Shown here in pieces: positions 40,892-48,562 of a stretch of 56,110 nt of DNA; position 1 is the first letter of the stretch, and each line of letters starts with the position of its first letter. Source of the stretch: a virus. The DNA is taken from positions 1 to 56,110 of the IMG/VR virus record IMGVR_UViG_3300047550_002572. One strand, 5' to 3'. A program made the translations under genes and the position numbers. The notes beneath the pieces are model-generated. The model ran no database searches. It was not told the DNA's origin and saw only the letters and a list, made by a program, of their open reading frames with translations.

Positions 40892-42462
40892 ATGACCATG
40901 CCTCGAGGCTGGATGTGCATCGTCAGCCCCTCGATCTCGGCAGGAGCTGTTAGGTCTGTCTCGGTGAGAAGAATCTGGACGAATCGGTCCCCGTCTCGGA
41001 ACGTGACGTATCGGTCGCTCTTCGTGCCATTGAAATCCAACGACAGAACATCGCTTGTGCGCTGCTGGTCGAGGGACGGCCCCATCCGAAGCTGGGCTTT
41101 GCACTTGCCGCTCTTCGCCATCACCGCCAGCTTCTGCACCTGAAAGGTATCAAACTCGTGAACATTCTGAGACGAGCGGAACAATCGACCTGCGTCGAAT
41201 TGCTTGCTTGCCCACAGACAGGTGTACTTGGTACCTGCGTCAGTATATACGGTGTGATCAATGGTATATACTTTGCCGTCTCTGCCGCCGCAGTACATCG
41301 TCGCAGAGAAGGGGTTGTCGTAGATCACAGAAGAGCACATCGGCTCCAACCCCGACGCAGCAATCGTGCCCTCCCACCAGCTCTTCTCTCGGATGTTGTA
41401 GATGAACCACTTCCGAACCGTACCCCCGCTCACGTCCGGCAAGAAGAGGTGGTAAAGCTGGCGAATCGGGTCGATGAGGGCGTTCGCGTACTTCAACGAA
41501 GAAGAAGCCGTCACCGCCTGCAGGTGCGTTCGAATCGTGTCTCCAATGCCTTCTGGCGCGCTCAAACCCTCCATCATGTACACGTTGTCGTACCCCAGCC
41601 AAATCAACGTTTCTCGTAGCCTACGCAACGTGTTCTGAGCGACGCAGCCGATGTCTCGGAACAGAGGACGGAACTCGTAGAACTTGGCGTCCCCCGTGTT
41701 CACGCCCGCATACATCGACGTGGGTTTGAACACCACCAAGTTGTCCCGCAGGTCGATAGCCGCCGTGATCGGGTCGGAAGAGTCATTCCCGTAGTACAAG
41801 TCTTGGTATCCGCTGGAGCCCCCCAGCAAGCCCCCCTGCCAGACGGTAGCGTCCAAAAAGTCGGACCAAGCCACTCGAGGAGGAACAGGGTTTCCTGCGC
41901 TCGGAGCATCGTCCTGATTGAACGTGAACAGCCGAGCGTCCCACGAGATGACAATCTTTGGCTTGTCGAAAGGACGAAGCAACGGGTCGGCGTTCGTCAC
42001 CGCCGTGATGTTGCCACCTGGCGTGAACTGGTACAAACCCTGCCTGCCCGTCGTGAAGTACAGAACCCCTTTGAAGTTGGCAAACGTCGGCTGGTACGGG
42101 GCGTACTCGTAGCCGGTGAGAGCCGCAGCACCCGTTCGGTCAGTCCAAGAACCTCCTGTGCGCTCCCAGAACTTTACTGCGTTCGTCGTAAGGTCCATGG
42201 TCATCGCGACAACAGTGCGAGTGCCGTTCATTGCCACATGCTCGGCCAAGCCGTAGCACGTTACCCCACTCGCCAGCGCCGTTCCCCCATAAGCAGAACT
42301 CCAGCCTGGACGTGGGCGTAGCTTTCCTTCAAACCCGTAGAAGTTGCTACATTCCGCTGCCGCAAGATCGGGAATAGCGTGCGGCGGCAACATCGTAATC
42401 AACCCCTGCGTCGGGGTCCACAATGTTGTTGCAACGGCGGTAGAAAGGTCCTGCTTACCCAT
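40888..42462 (-). CDS. Tail stabilisation/hub protein, beta-rich
   Basis: A 524-residue beta-rich protein beginning MGKQDLSTAVATTLWTPTQG and containing AAAECSNFYGFEGKLRPRPGW, a pattern seen in podovirus tail stabilisation proteins (P22 gp10-like place in the operon). Many Trp/Tyr-containing strands through the middle suggest a propeller-like fold. It overlaps the adaptor gene by one base and the next gene by four. Two GTATATAC palindromes, 21 bases apart, lie inside it (41243-41271). Confidence 0.7.
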   Translation of the reverse strand: MGKQDLSTAVATTLWTPTQGLITMLPPHAIPDLAAAECSNFYGFEGKLRPRPGWSSAYGGTALASGVTCYGLAEHVAMNGTRTVVAMTMDLTTNAVKFWERTGGSWTDRTGAAALTGYEYAPYQPTFANFKGVLYFTTGRQGLYQFTPGGNITAVTNADPLLRPFDKPKIVISWDARLFTFNQDDAPSAGNPVPPRVAWSDFLDATVWQGGLLGGSSGYQDLYYGNDSSDPITAAIDLRDNLVVFKPTSMYAGVNTGDAKFYEFRPLFRDIGCVAQNTLRRLRETLIWLGYDNVYMMEGLSAPEGIGDTIRTHLQAVTASSSLKYANALIDPIRQLYHLFLPDVSGGTVRKWFIYNIREKSWWEGTIAASGLEPMCSSVIYDNPFSATMYCGGRDGKVYTIDHTVYTDAGTKYTCLWASKQFDAGRLFRSSQNVHEFDTFQVQKLAVMAKSGKCKAQLRMGPSLDQQRTSDVLSLDFNGTKSDRYVTFRDGDRFVQILLTETDLTAPAEIEGLTMHIQPRGMVI

Positions 42463-43385
42463 TATAGAGGGCCGTAGTAGCCCTCAAACGGGTACCTTGA
42501 GCGCACACGCCCATTGTCCCGGCCAAGAGCTCGATGAGATGACTGGTACACCCGCATCTGATCGGCTTCGGACTTGTTGCGCCGACGAGAATCGGCCAAC
42601 GCTTCCCCAAGCAAACCGCCTGGCGTAACCTTTGTGGGGTCTTGATACTGCGCGTATTCTGCCCCGTACAACCGAACTGCGTGATACTGAATCTCTTGCG
42701 CTTCGTGAAAGTAATCAGCCGCAATCAACAGCCCTGCAGTGATCACCATCTCGGGGTACGTCTGCAGCATTACGTTGGTACTGTCGGCTCGGTCGAGTGG
42801 CGGTAGAGACGCAAGCTTTGCACGAACCTGATACAAGTACGCCTGATCTGGCGTAGGAGCGAAGTGCAGCACTGACGTGCCGTTGACCGTCTGAAACGTA
42901 ACGCGGTCTGGGCGGGTTTGTTTGTCCCACTTTGTAAACGTAGAGAACTCACTGTACGGCAAGGCGGGCAGATCGCGAAGGAAGCTACCCTCGGAATCAA
43001 ACTCTTTCACCGACAACAGATGGGTGATCTCGCCCCACATCCACCCTTTTGAAACGACAGCCCCCGACGTGTCAATCCCTTCTTGCGAAGGATACGCAAA
43101 AAGGTAATAAGGGGTGCTTGCTTCTGCACGAAGCCAACCTCTGTCTACCCAATTCCCTTTTTTCTCAGTAAGAGACGAGAAATCGCTGGACGCAAGAGGA
43201 AACTGGGAAACAACCCCTAGCCCGGGGTCGAGGTGAAGGAACCAGAAGTTGAAACGGCGGCACGCTCGGCTGATCCACTCATTGAGATCGCCAACCAAGC
43301 GTGCCTTGACACTTGCCTTCTGCCTGCCATACCGCTCATTGATGCGGTCGATGACGTAGGCCAGCGTGATGTTCTGTGCAGGCAA
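42462..43385 (-). CDS. Head-tail adaptor/tail protein
   Basis: A 307-residue protein. The N-terminus (LAYVIDRINERYGRQKASVK, then LVGDLNEWISRACRRFNFWF) is typical of podovirus head-tail adaptor proteins, and the middle FHEAQEIQYHAVRLYGAEYA is a helical segment seen in the same group. The C-terminus carries DSRRRNKSEADQMRVYQSS. It follows the capsid genes and precedes the tail hub, as expected. Confidence 0.7.
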   Translation of the reverse strand: MPAQNITLAYVIDRINERYGRQKASVKARLVGDLNEWISRACRRFNFWFLHLDPGLGVVSQFPLASSDFSSLTEKKGNWVDRGWLRAEASTPYYLFAYPSQEGIDTSGAVVSKGWMWGEITHLLSVKEFDSEGSFLRDLPALPYSEFSTFTKWDKQTRPDRVTFQTVNGTSVLHFAPTPDQAYLYQVRAKLASLPPLDRADSTNVMLQTYPEMVITAGLLIAADYFHEAQEIQYHAVRLYGAEYAQYQDPTKVTPGGLLGEALADSRRRNKSEADQMRVYQSSHRALGRDNGRVRSRYPFEGYYGPL

Positions 43386-43408
43386 GTCACCGTCTCACTT
43401 CCTTGCGC

Positions 43409-43786
43409 CTACCGCCCAATCTTCTGCGGGGTCGTGTTGGGCTTTGGCTGGCGCTGCTTGATGCCTCGAGCCAGTTGAACCGTCTCGTGGCTGTCGTCTA
43501 CAGGCTCCCCCAACGCTTCCAGCTCGGAAAGCGATTCCAGATCCAGCGGAGGAGGAGGCGCAGAAGGACCCTGCACCGGCACCAGATGCTGAAACTTGAG
43601 CGGAACGTAAATGCGGTCCAAGATGGACGGAGGGATCTGATCCGGATAACGACGACCGTCCAACGTGAACAGGTTGCCGTACTGCTCTACTGTGTCTACC
43701 TTCGAATCAGAGCCATGGATGACGTGCTGGCGCTGATAGCACCAACCCGTGCAGTCCTCATGCTGGCAGACGCCTTCTGCGGGCAT
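43409..43786 (-). CDS. Hypothetical virion-module protein, 125 residues
   Basis: A Pro/Asp/Glu-rich protein with an N-terminal Cys/His cluster (CQHEDCTGWCYQRQH, residues 7-21) that could bind zinc. GGAGTG precedes the ATG. It is between the capsid-associated gene and the adaptor, behind a hairpin that may be a partial terminator. Confidence 0.65.
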   Translation of the reverse strand: MPAEGVCQHEDCTGWCYQRQHVIHGSDSKVDTVEQYGNLFTLDGRRYPDQIPPSILDRIYVPLKFQHLVPVQGPSAPPPPLDLESLSELEALGEPVDDSHETVQLARGIKQRQPKPNTTPQKIGR

Positions 43787-43816
43787 ATAGATTCACTCCC
43801 CTGTATTATGAAGCCA

Positions 43817-43852
43817 AGCCCCGCCCAAGCTGCGAACAACCTGAGCGGGGCT
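43817..43852 (-). terminator. Hairpin between capsid and tail genes
   Basis: AGCCCCGC (43817-43824) and GCGGGGCT (43845-43852) pair over 8 GC-rich bases. On the minus strand TGGCTTC follows, only moderately T-rich. It could be a partial terminator that lowers expression of tail genes relative to the capsid protein. Confidence 0.45.
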
Positions 43853-43857
43853 AGACC

Positions 43858-44340
43858 CTAGTTGTTGAGCGCCGAGCTCTCGCTGCCGTAGTCCTGAGAC
43901 ACCAGGAGATAGAAGCGAGCGGTCTGATCGCCCACACCAGCGCCCTGCGTACCCACCACCAGCTCCACCTTCTGGCCTGCAGTGGCCTTCGGGTAGGTCG
44001 GTGCCGCCTTCGGGTCCGTCGTAGCCGACTGATTGAGCTCAGTCTCGACGACAGTCCACGCAGCGTGGCTTGCCACAGAAGCGACAGTGAACGCCGTGCT
44101 GGTCGCATCCACAACGTCAGCGCCAGCGATCTGCAGCTTGGCCGTGCCCGCCGTGGTCTGAGCACCACCTGCCGCAGCCATCGCCATACCGATAGCCTTG
44201 ATGCGAACCGCACCCAGACCCGCCGGAATAACGAAGATGCCCAGCGAAGACCCTGCTGCACCAGCCAGGTCCTTCGCGGAAATCGAATCGACCGGATTCA
44301 GCACTTTGAGTGACTGATACCGTTCCTTTGGAAAACCCAT
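43858..44340 (-). CDS. Capsid-associated protein, possible decoration protein
   Basis: A 160-residue Ala/Thr/Gly-rich protein directly downstream of the major capsid gene. The sequence has a basic start (MGFPKERYQSLKVLNPVDSI), a hydrophobic middle (GLGAVRIKAIGMAMAAAGGA) and a beta-rich end (QKVELVVGTQGAGVGDQTAR). A decoration or head-stabilising protein would fit position and size. No motif proves it. Confidence 0.65.
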   Translation of the reverse strand: MGFPKERYQSLKVLNPVDSISAKDLAGAAGSSLGIFVIPAGLGAVRIKAIGMAMAAAGGAQTTAGTAKLQIAGADVVDATSTAFTVASVASHAAWTVVETELNQSATTDPKAAPTYPKATAGQKVELVVGTQGAGVGDQTARFYLLVSQDYGSESSALNN

Positions 44341-44370
44341 GATGCGAAGCCTCCTTTCGCCTCTCGAATA

Positions 44371-45306
44371 CTAGGTGCTGGTGACGTACACAGCGCGGGC
44401 ATCGCCCTCGCTCGAGTAGTCCCAAGTGCGCTTAAAGCCGCCAACCCAGACCCAACGGATGCCGCGGTTGCGACCGTAGTCCTCGCCCAGCTTGGCCTGC
44501 AGCTCCTCGGGGTACACCGCGATCTCGATCACGGCATCCTCTCCGAAATAGACAGCCTCGCCCAGACCGCCCGCCTTGTTGCCGTTGAGCGCGTTCGTCT
44601 CTTCGGTGAAGCGGCAGCCGTAGTAGCGACCCAGCTCGCCCGTGAAGAAACGCTCGGGGTCACCGTACTTGACGGCATCGAAGTACTCGCTGTCGTCCTT
44701 CAGCCCGCGCATATGCGTGGTCGTGCAGACCGACATGAAGTTGTTGCCGTCGAACTTGGGCATCTTGTAGGTGGACTTCATCAGGTCCACGAGGTTCTTC
44801 ACGTCCCACACGCTCATGTTGCGCGTAGCGACGTTCGTCGCGCCCGTGGTCGAGAGGGTATAAGCCTTGTTCGTCTCCGTGCCCTGCGGACAGTACACGA
44901 GGTCGGTGGCCTTGAACTCAATCGAGCACGCCTTGTCGAGCACCTTCGCCATGTCGTTCTTCAGCGCCGAAATGATCGGGCTGTTGATATCGAGCTTGGC
45001 AAGGATCTCCAGCTTCCAGGTATACTCGATGGAGTTGGTGTACTCGTCTGCCGTCACCGCATCCTTGAAGATCGTGATGCTGCTGGTCGGAACCGTCTCA
45101 AGCTCCGAAACCTTGCGACCCTGCACCGCGATGTTTGAAGTCTTCGTGAACTCCAGACGGTCGCCCATGTTGCGACCAAAGTCCTCTTCGGGCCGCACGA
45201 ACTGACGGAAGCGGCACATCGGCTGTGCAGCCTCCCGAATCTTCCGGCTCAGCTCAGGCGTGGTAAGAAACCCGCCTTGGCTGTCTGTTCCCCATGTCTG
45301 TCCCAT
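44371..45306 (-). CDS. Major capsid protein, N4-gp56 family
   Basis: A 311-residue HK97-fold capsid protein of the N4-gp56 family. Features are FVRPEEDFGRNMGDRLEFTK near residue 36, TVPTSSITIFKDAVTADEYT, DKACSIEFKATDL, and a C-terminal AVYFGEDAVIEIAVYPEELQ with KLGEDYGRNRGIRWVWVGGF. GGAGG precedes the ATG at 45306. It builds the icosahedral head with the scaffold at 46697-47494. Confidence 0.9.
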   Translation of the reverse strand: MGQTWGTDSQGGFLTTPELSRKIREAAQPMCRFRQFVRPEEDFGRNMGDRLEFTKTSNIAVQGRKVSELETVPTSSITIFKDAVTADEYTNSIEYTWKLEILAKLDINSPIISALKNDMAKVLDKACSIEFKATDLVYCPQGTETNKAYTLSTTGATNVATRNMSVWDVKNLVDLMKSTYKMPKFDGNNFMSVCTTTHMRGLKDDSEYFDAVKYGDPERFFTGELGRYYGCRFTEETNALNGNKAGGLGEAVYFGEDAVIEIAVYPEELQAKLGEDYGRNRGIRWVWVGGFKRTWDYSSEGDARAVYVTST

Positions 45307-45368
45307 ATTTTAGGGCCTCCTTTCAACTGAGAGACTGCTTGTGAAGACCGACTACCTTTTTGAAACGT

Positions 45369-46682
45369 TTATTTGTTTTGCTTGTTAAACCACTCAATTA
45401 CGTCTGAAGCGTCTTTTTGTTCTCTTGCTCTTTGAGTGGCTGTTCGATAAGCATCTCGCACATCATTTACAGCGCGACGACCCGCTTTCATTTCAGGAGT
45501 AACTCTTCTAAGTGTTGTTCCAATGTTGTTTGCGGTGTTTAGCAACTGCACTCCTGTTTTTATTGCACTTGCAGGGATCAAAGAACCTAAAGCAGTCAGC
45601 GCGGCATTAGTAAGTTCGTTGTAAGGGGTAGGACCCCACACAGGACTAACAGGCGGCTCAGACCGTGGAACAAAACGGTCGTCAAGAAGCCGAAAACTCG
45701 GTGCTTCATTTGTTGGAATGGAATTGGGGAAAGAAAAAGGAACATTGGTTGAAGTTTTAGCCGAATAAGTTGAATAAGTTGATTTTGGTGCCGTAGCCTG
45801 AACAGGCTGTGCTGGCGCAGTGGGGGGCTTCGACGCAGGCTTATTTGGCTGGCCTGCTTTGGTTGGAGCATTTGAAGCGGGGGCTGGTGCGCCGTTTTTC
45901 TTCGAAGCGTTGCCCACAACTACGTCGTATACTTTTCCCAAACGGTCTCTATACCGTTTAATAATGTTGCCTGTTTTTTGATCAGCGAAGGTTTGAATAA
46001 GTGTATCGGGTTCATTAGACACAGGGATTTCACTAGGCGCAGGCATCACTCGCCCTGTTACCGTGCGACTAGTACCGCCAGCGCGTTGATAGTCCTGTTT
46101 TGAGTCTTGAGCCTGCATCGCTTGAACGCTGGAATTCGTGTAGGTATGACTGGGGCCCGCAGAATACGAACGCTGCGCGGGAGCGGAAGGACGAGCATAC
46201 GACGTTTTCTTTGCGGCAGGGCGCGTTGCGGGCGCAGCAGGTTGCACTGGCTTGGGGTAGTAGGCAGGACGACCTTGGGCCCCAGTTCTTGCTCCTTGAA
46301 GAGCCGCGATCTGTAGCATCTGCGCCATCTTTTGCGGATTGACGCCTGCTGGGGAAGGCTGAGACATCCCCGGCGGCGTCATCCGAACTACTTCAACTGT
46401 GTTTTCCTCCCGCGGAGAAGAAGGAGCAACCAGCCCATGCGGAGTCGGAGCGGGGGGAGTGCGGTACTCCCACTGGTCAAACGACTGGTCGGGCAACACC
46501 GGCCCTGCGTAAGAGTACTGCGGGTGATGTTCGAACTCCGAAGCAAAGTGCATCGGAACCGGCATCGGCGCAACGAGCTGACTCGGATGCTGGAGCATGG
46601 GGATGAACGAATTAGCCAGCTGGGCTTGATGGTTTTCTGGGTAATAAGACCCGCCGCTCAGTTCTGGTCTATAATCGAACAT
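45369..46682 (-). CDS. Pro/Ala/Gln-rich protein between scaffold and capsid genes
   Basis: 437 residues, mostly low-complexity Pro, Ala, Ser and Gln with an interspersed folded section (about 225-265, TLIQTFADQKTGNIIKRYRD) and a helical, basic C-terminus (TPEMKAGRRAVNDVRDAYRT). The 3' half of the gene is AT-richer than its neighbours. Position suggests a minor head protein or an internal head protein. Not recognised. Confidence 0.65.
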   Translation of the reverse strand: MFDYRPELSGGSYYPENHQAQLANSFIPMLQHPSQLVAPMPVPMHFASEFEHHPQYSYAGPVLPDQSFDQWEYRTPPAPTPHGLVAPSSPREENTVEVVRMTPPGMSQPSPAGVNPQKMAQMLQIAALQGARTGAQGRPAYYPKPVQPAAPATRPAAKKTSYARPSAPAQRSYSAGPSHTYTNSSVQAMQAQDSKQDYQRAGGTSRTVTGRVMPAPSEIPVSNEPDTLIQTFADQKTGNIIKRYRDRLGKVYDVVVGNASKKNGAPAPASNAPTKAGQPNKPASKPPTAPAQPVQATAPKSTYSTYSAKTSTNVPFSFPNSIPTNEAPSFRLLDDRFVPRSEPPVSPVWGPTPYNELTNAALTALGSLIPASAIKTGVQLLNTANNIGTTLRRVTPEMKAGRRAVNDVRDAYRTATQRAREQKDASDVIEWFNKQNK

Positions 46683-46696
46683 CCCCCGCTACCCCC

Positions 46697-47494
46697 TCAG
46701 TACTGCGCCTGGCGGCGCTTCTCGAACAGATCCTTGCGCTGCTGGGTCCACCGCTGCAGCTCCTCGCGACGAAGCTCGTCGTCGATGCGACGGTACTGAA
46801 CCCCAGGCTGGCTCTGGCCCGTGCTGTTCGCACGCCACTGCCCGCCCATCGGAGACTGCGGAACCTGAGACACCGGCGCCAAACGACCCGCCTTCAGCAG
46901 GTTTCGCGTAGTGTTCACGGCAATCTCATACGCCTGCGCCTTCGGGAGATGCTGATTCGCTGCGTAGTAGGACGCCACCACATCGCTGTACGGCATCAAG
47001 TCGCTATCCTGCGTTTGAAACCGCTGCGCGAGGGCGTTGCCCACTGCCGTGTCTTGGTTGATCGCACTCAGCGTCTCGCTGATTCTACGCTGGGCGATCT
47101 GGTCGGCCATCGCCGCCGCTTCGTCCACGGTGAGCTGGCGCTGCTGCTGTGCGCTCTCTTGGCTGTCCACGTTGCTGCCTCCGTTGATGCTGTCGAGGTA
47201 TTCCCGCCACGGGTCCTCGGACTGACTGGACTGCTGCGGCTTGCTGTACGTCTGCTGGTACGCCTGGTAGGACTGCTGCGCGGCCTGCTGGCGAGCCTGC
47301 TCCTGCTGCTGCACGAGAATGGCCTGAAGCGCCTGCTGGTGGCGAGACAGCTCTATATCGCGCTCTTGGGCACGACGCTCGGCTTCCTCGAGACGGCCAC
47401 GAAGGTAATCGGGAGACTCTTCGCTCTGCTCGTCGGCCTCCTGATAGTCAGGGTCCGAGAGAATGACCATGCTAGGGTCGGACATGCCGTCCAT
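46697..47494 (-). CDS. Probable scaffold protein
   Basis: A 265-residue, highly charged Gln/Glu/Arg-rich protein with an acidic N-terminus, a long coiled coil (about 28-75), a Gln-rich middle and a basic C-terminus ending RKDLFEKRRQAQY. Location between portal and major capsid genes and this composition are characteristic of podovirus scaffolding proteins, which direct prohead assembly and then leave. Confidence 0.8.
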   Translation of the reverse strand: MDGMSDPSMVILSDPDYQEADEQSEESPDYLRGRLEEAERRAQERDIELSRHQQALQAILVQQQEQARQQAAQQSYQAYQQTYSKPQQSSQSEDPWREYLDSINGGSNVDSQESAQQQRQLTVDEAAAMADQIAQRRISETLSAINQDTAVGNALAQRFQTQDSDLMPYSDVVASYYAANQHLPKAQAYEIAVNTTRNLLKAGRLAPVSQVPQSPMGGQWRANSTGQSQPGVQYRRIDDELRREELQRWTQQRKDLFEKRRQAQY

Positions 47495-47769
47495 CAGACA
47501 ATCCCTTTCTGATTCTTCAGTTTCTGGGCGATGAAGGCGGCTTGATCCGACAAGAGCTGAAACATCCCCTGAGCGCGGAGAAGGTCCTCCGTGCTACTTG
47601 CCAATCGAATCTTGTCCTTCACTTTGGCGTCGAAGTGGGGGAGAAAGTCCTGCTGAAGGAAGGCTGAGTTATCCCGAACGCCACGAGACATCCGCAGACG
47701 GTCTAGGTCTGCATCTGTCGTCAGGCGGGGAACCCCATCTGCATCCAGCAGGACAACCCCGTCAGTCAC
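47494..47769 (-). CDS. Hypothetical head-module protein, 91 residues
   Basis: GTG 47769 is preferred because it overlaps the upstream stop (GTGA); an ATG at 47820 would overlap the previous gene by 55 bases. Contains a charged helical region (LRAQGMFQLLSDQAAFIAQK). Probably a small head-assembly accessory protein. Confidence 0.6.
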   Translation of the reverse strand: MTDGVVLLDADGVPRLTTDADLDRLRMSRGVRDNSAFLQQDFLPHFDAKVKDKIRLASSTEDLLRAQGMFQLLSDQAAFIAQKLKNQKGIV

Positions 47770-47903
47770 TTCTTCTTGGCTCGTTTCGGAAGCTTTTTGC
47801 CTTTGGTTGCTGCGTTCCACTCATCGACGTTGACCCCTTGGGCCTCCATCTTCTTGCGGTTCGCGTTGAAAAACTTCTCCTGAGCCGCAGACTTGTACGG
47901 CAT
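47766..47903 (-). CDS. Small basic protein, 45 residues
   Basis: Starts MPYKSAAQEKFFNANRKKME and ends KKLPKRAKKK. The opening resembles a widespread group of tiny phage proteins beginning MPxKSxAQxRF that lie near portal or capsid genes. The ATG shares one base with the upstream stop (TGATG). Function unknown. Confidence 0.75.
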   Translation of the reverse strand: MPYKSAAQEKFFNANRKKMEAQGVNVDEWNAATKGKKLPKRAKKK

Positions 47904-48058
47904 CAGTACGCCGCCTTGACCTCGGAGGGGCCACCGTCCTGCTGAACAGTAGAGGAGCTCGTGCTGCACTTGTTCTCCTTGACGTGGTGCAGCACCGTCT
48001 CGGTCTTGCCCTTCTTGCCAGGGGACGCCTTCCCCGCCTCACCATACTTGCCAGGCAT
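47903..48058 (-). CDS. Small Lys/Gly/Ser-rich protein, 51 residues
   Basis: Reads MPGKYGEAGKASPGKKGKTE from the ATG at 48058 to TGA at 47903. GGGAGG then TATATACCG precede the start. It is one of four tiny genes in a row and is translationally coupled with the next. Unknown function, perhaps DNA-binding or a head filler. Confidence 0.65.
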   Translation of the reverse strand: MPGKYGEAGKASPGKKGKTETVLHHVKENKCSTSSSTVQQDGGPSEVKAAY

Positions 48059-48072
48059 CGGTATATACCTCC

Positions 48073-48231
48073 CTACTTCTTTTTGCCGAAGGGGTTAGCC
48101 TTCGCCTTGTTGTTCTTTACCTGAACCATCTTGCCCTTGGCCTGCGTAGGGTCGTTCTTCCCCAGCTTCTTGTCAAGAGCGGCATCCTGCTTCTGCATCT
48201 TTGCCATGTTGAACTTGTTACCGCTAGGCAT
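48073..48231 (-). CDS. Small basic protein, 52 residues
   Basis: Reads MPSGNKFNMAKMQKQDAALD from the ATG at 48231 to TAG at 48073. Rich in Lys (16 by count) and Asn, ending FGKKK. Probably disordered and nucleic-acid-binding. Its stop lies 15 bases before the next gene. Confidence 0.65.
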   Translation of the reverse strand: MPSGNKFNMAKMQKQDAALDKKLGKNDPTQAKGKMVQVKNNKAKANPFGKKK

Positions 48232-48233
48232 TG

Positions 48234-48512
48234 CTACTTTCGACCTTTCGGAATGAATCGCTTGCCCACGCCCTGACCCGCATCGTCTGCGATCTTGGCG
48301 TACTGGCTCTCTCGGGTCGGACGGTCGAACTTGTCGATACCGCCAGACTTCACAATGTCTTGGGGAAGACCGCGGTACGCAGCAGTCGTATCGACGACTT
48401 CATTCCCTCCCCGAATATTGCGGGTCGGAAGGAACTTGTTGCCGTAGGTCCCAGCCTCCACAACGTAGGTGCCTGTGGAGTCGTCAGTCGATTTTACGAT
48501 TTTAGCTTCCAT
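48234..48512 (-). CDS. Hypothetical head-module protein, 92 residues
   Basis: ATG 48512 is used, with AGGAAG upstream and a candidate promoter just before; a longer frame to 48542 lacks a ribosome site and overlaps the promoter. Contains KIVKSTDDSTGTYVVEAGTY and a basic end (GQGVGKRFIPKGRK). First of a set of small genes between portal and scaffold. Unknown function. Confidence 0.65.
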   Translation of the reverse strand: MEAKIVKSTDDSTGTYVVEAGTYGNKFLPTRNIRGGNEVVDTTAAYRGLPQDIVKSGGIDKFDRPTRESQYAKIADDAGQGVGKRFIPKGRK

Positions 48513-48534
48513 AACGGCCTCGCTTCCTGAACAG

Positions 48535-48562
48535 ATTAACACGCGGTATTGACTATCGTCAA
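48535..48562 (-). promoter_or_regulatory. Possible leftward promoter before the small head genes
   Basis: On the minus strand TTGACG (48557-48562) is 16 bases from GTTAAT (48535-48540). The -35 overlaps the short dyad TTGAC-GATA-GTCAA (48549-48562). The -10 is weak. Confidence 0.4.
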
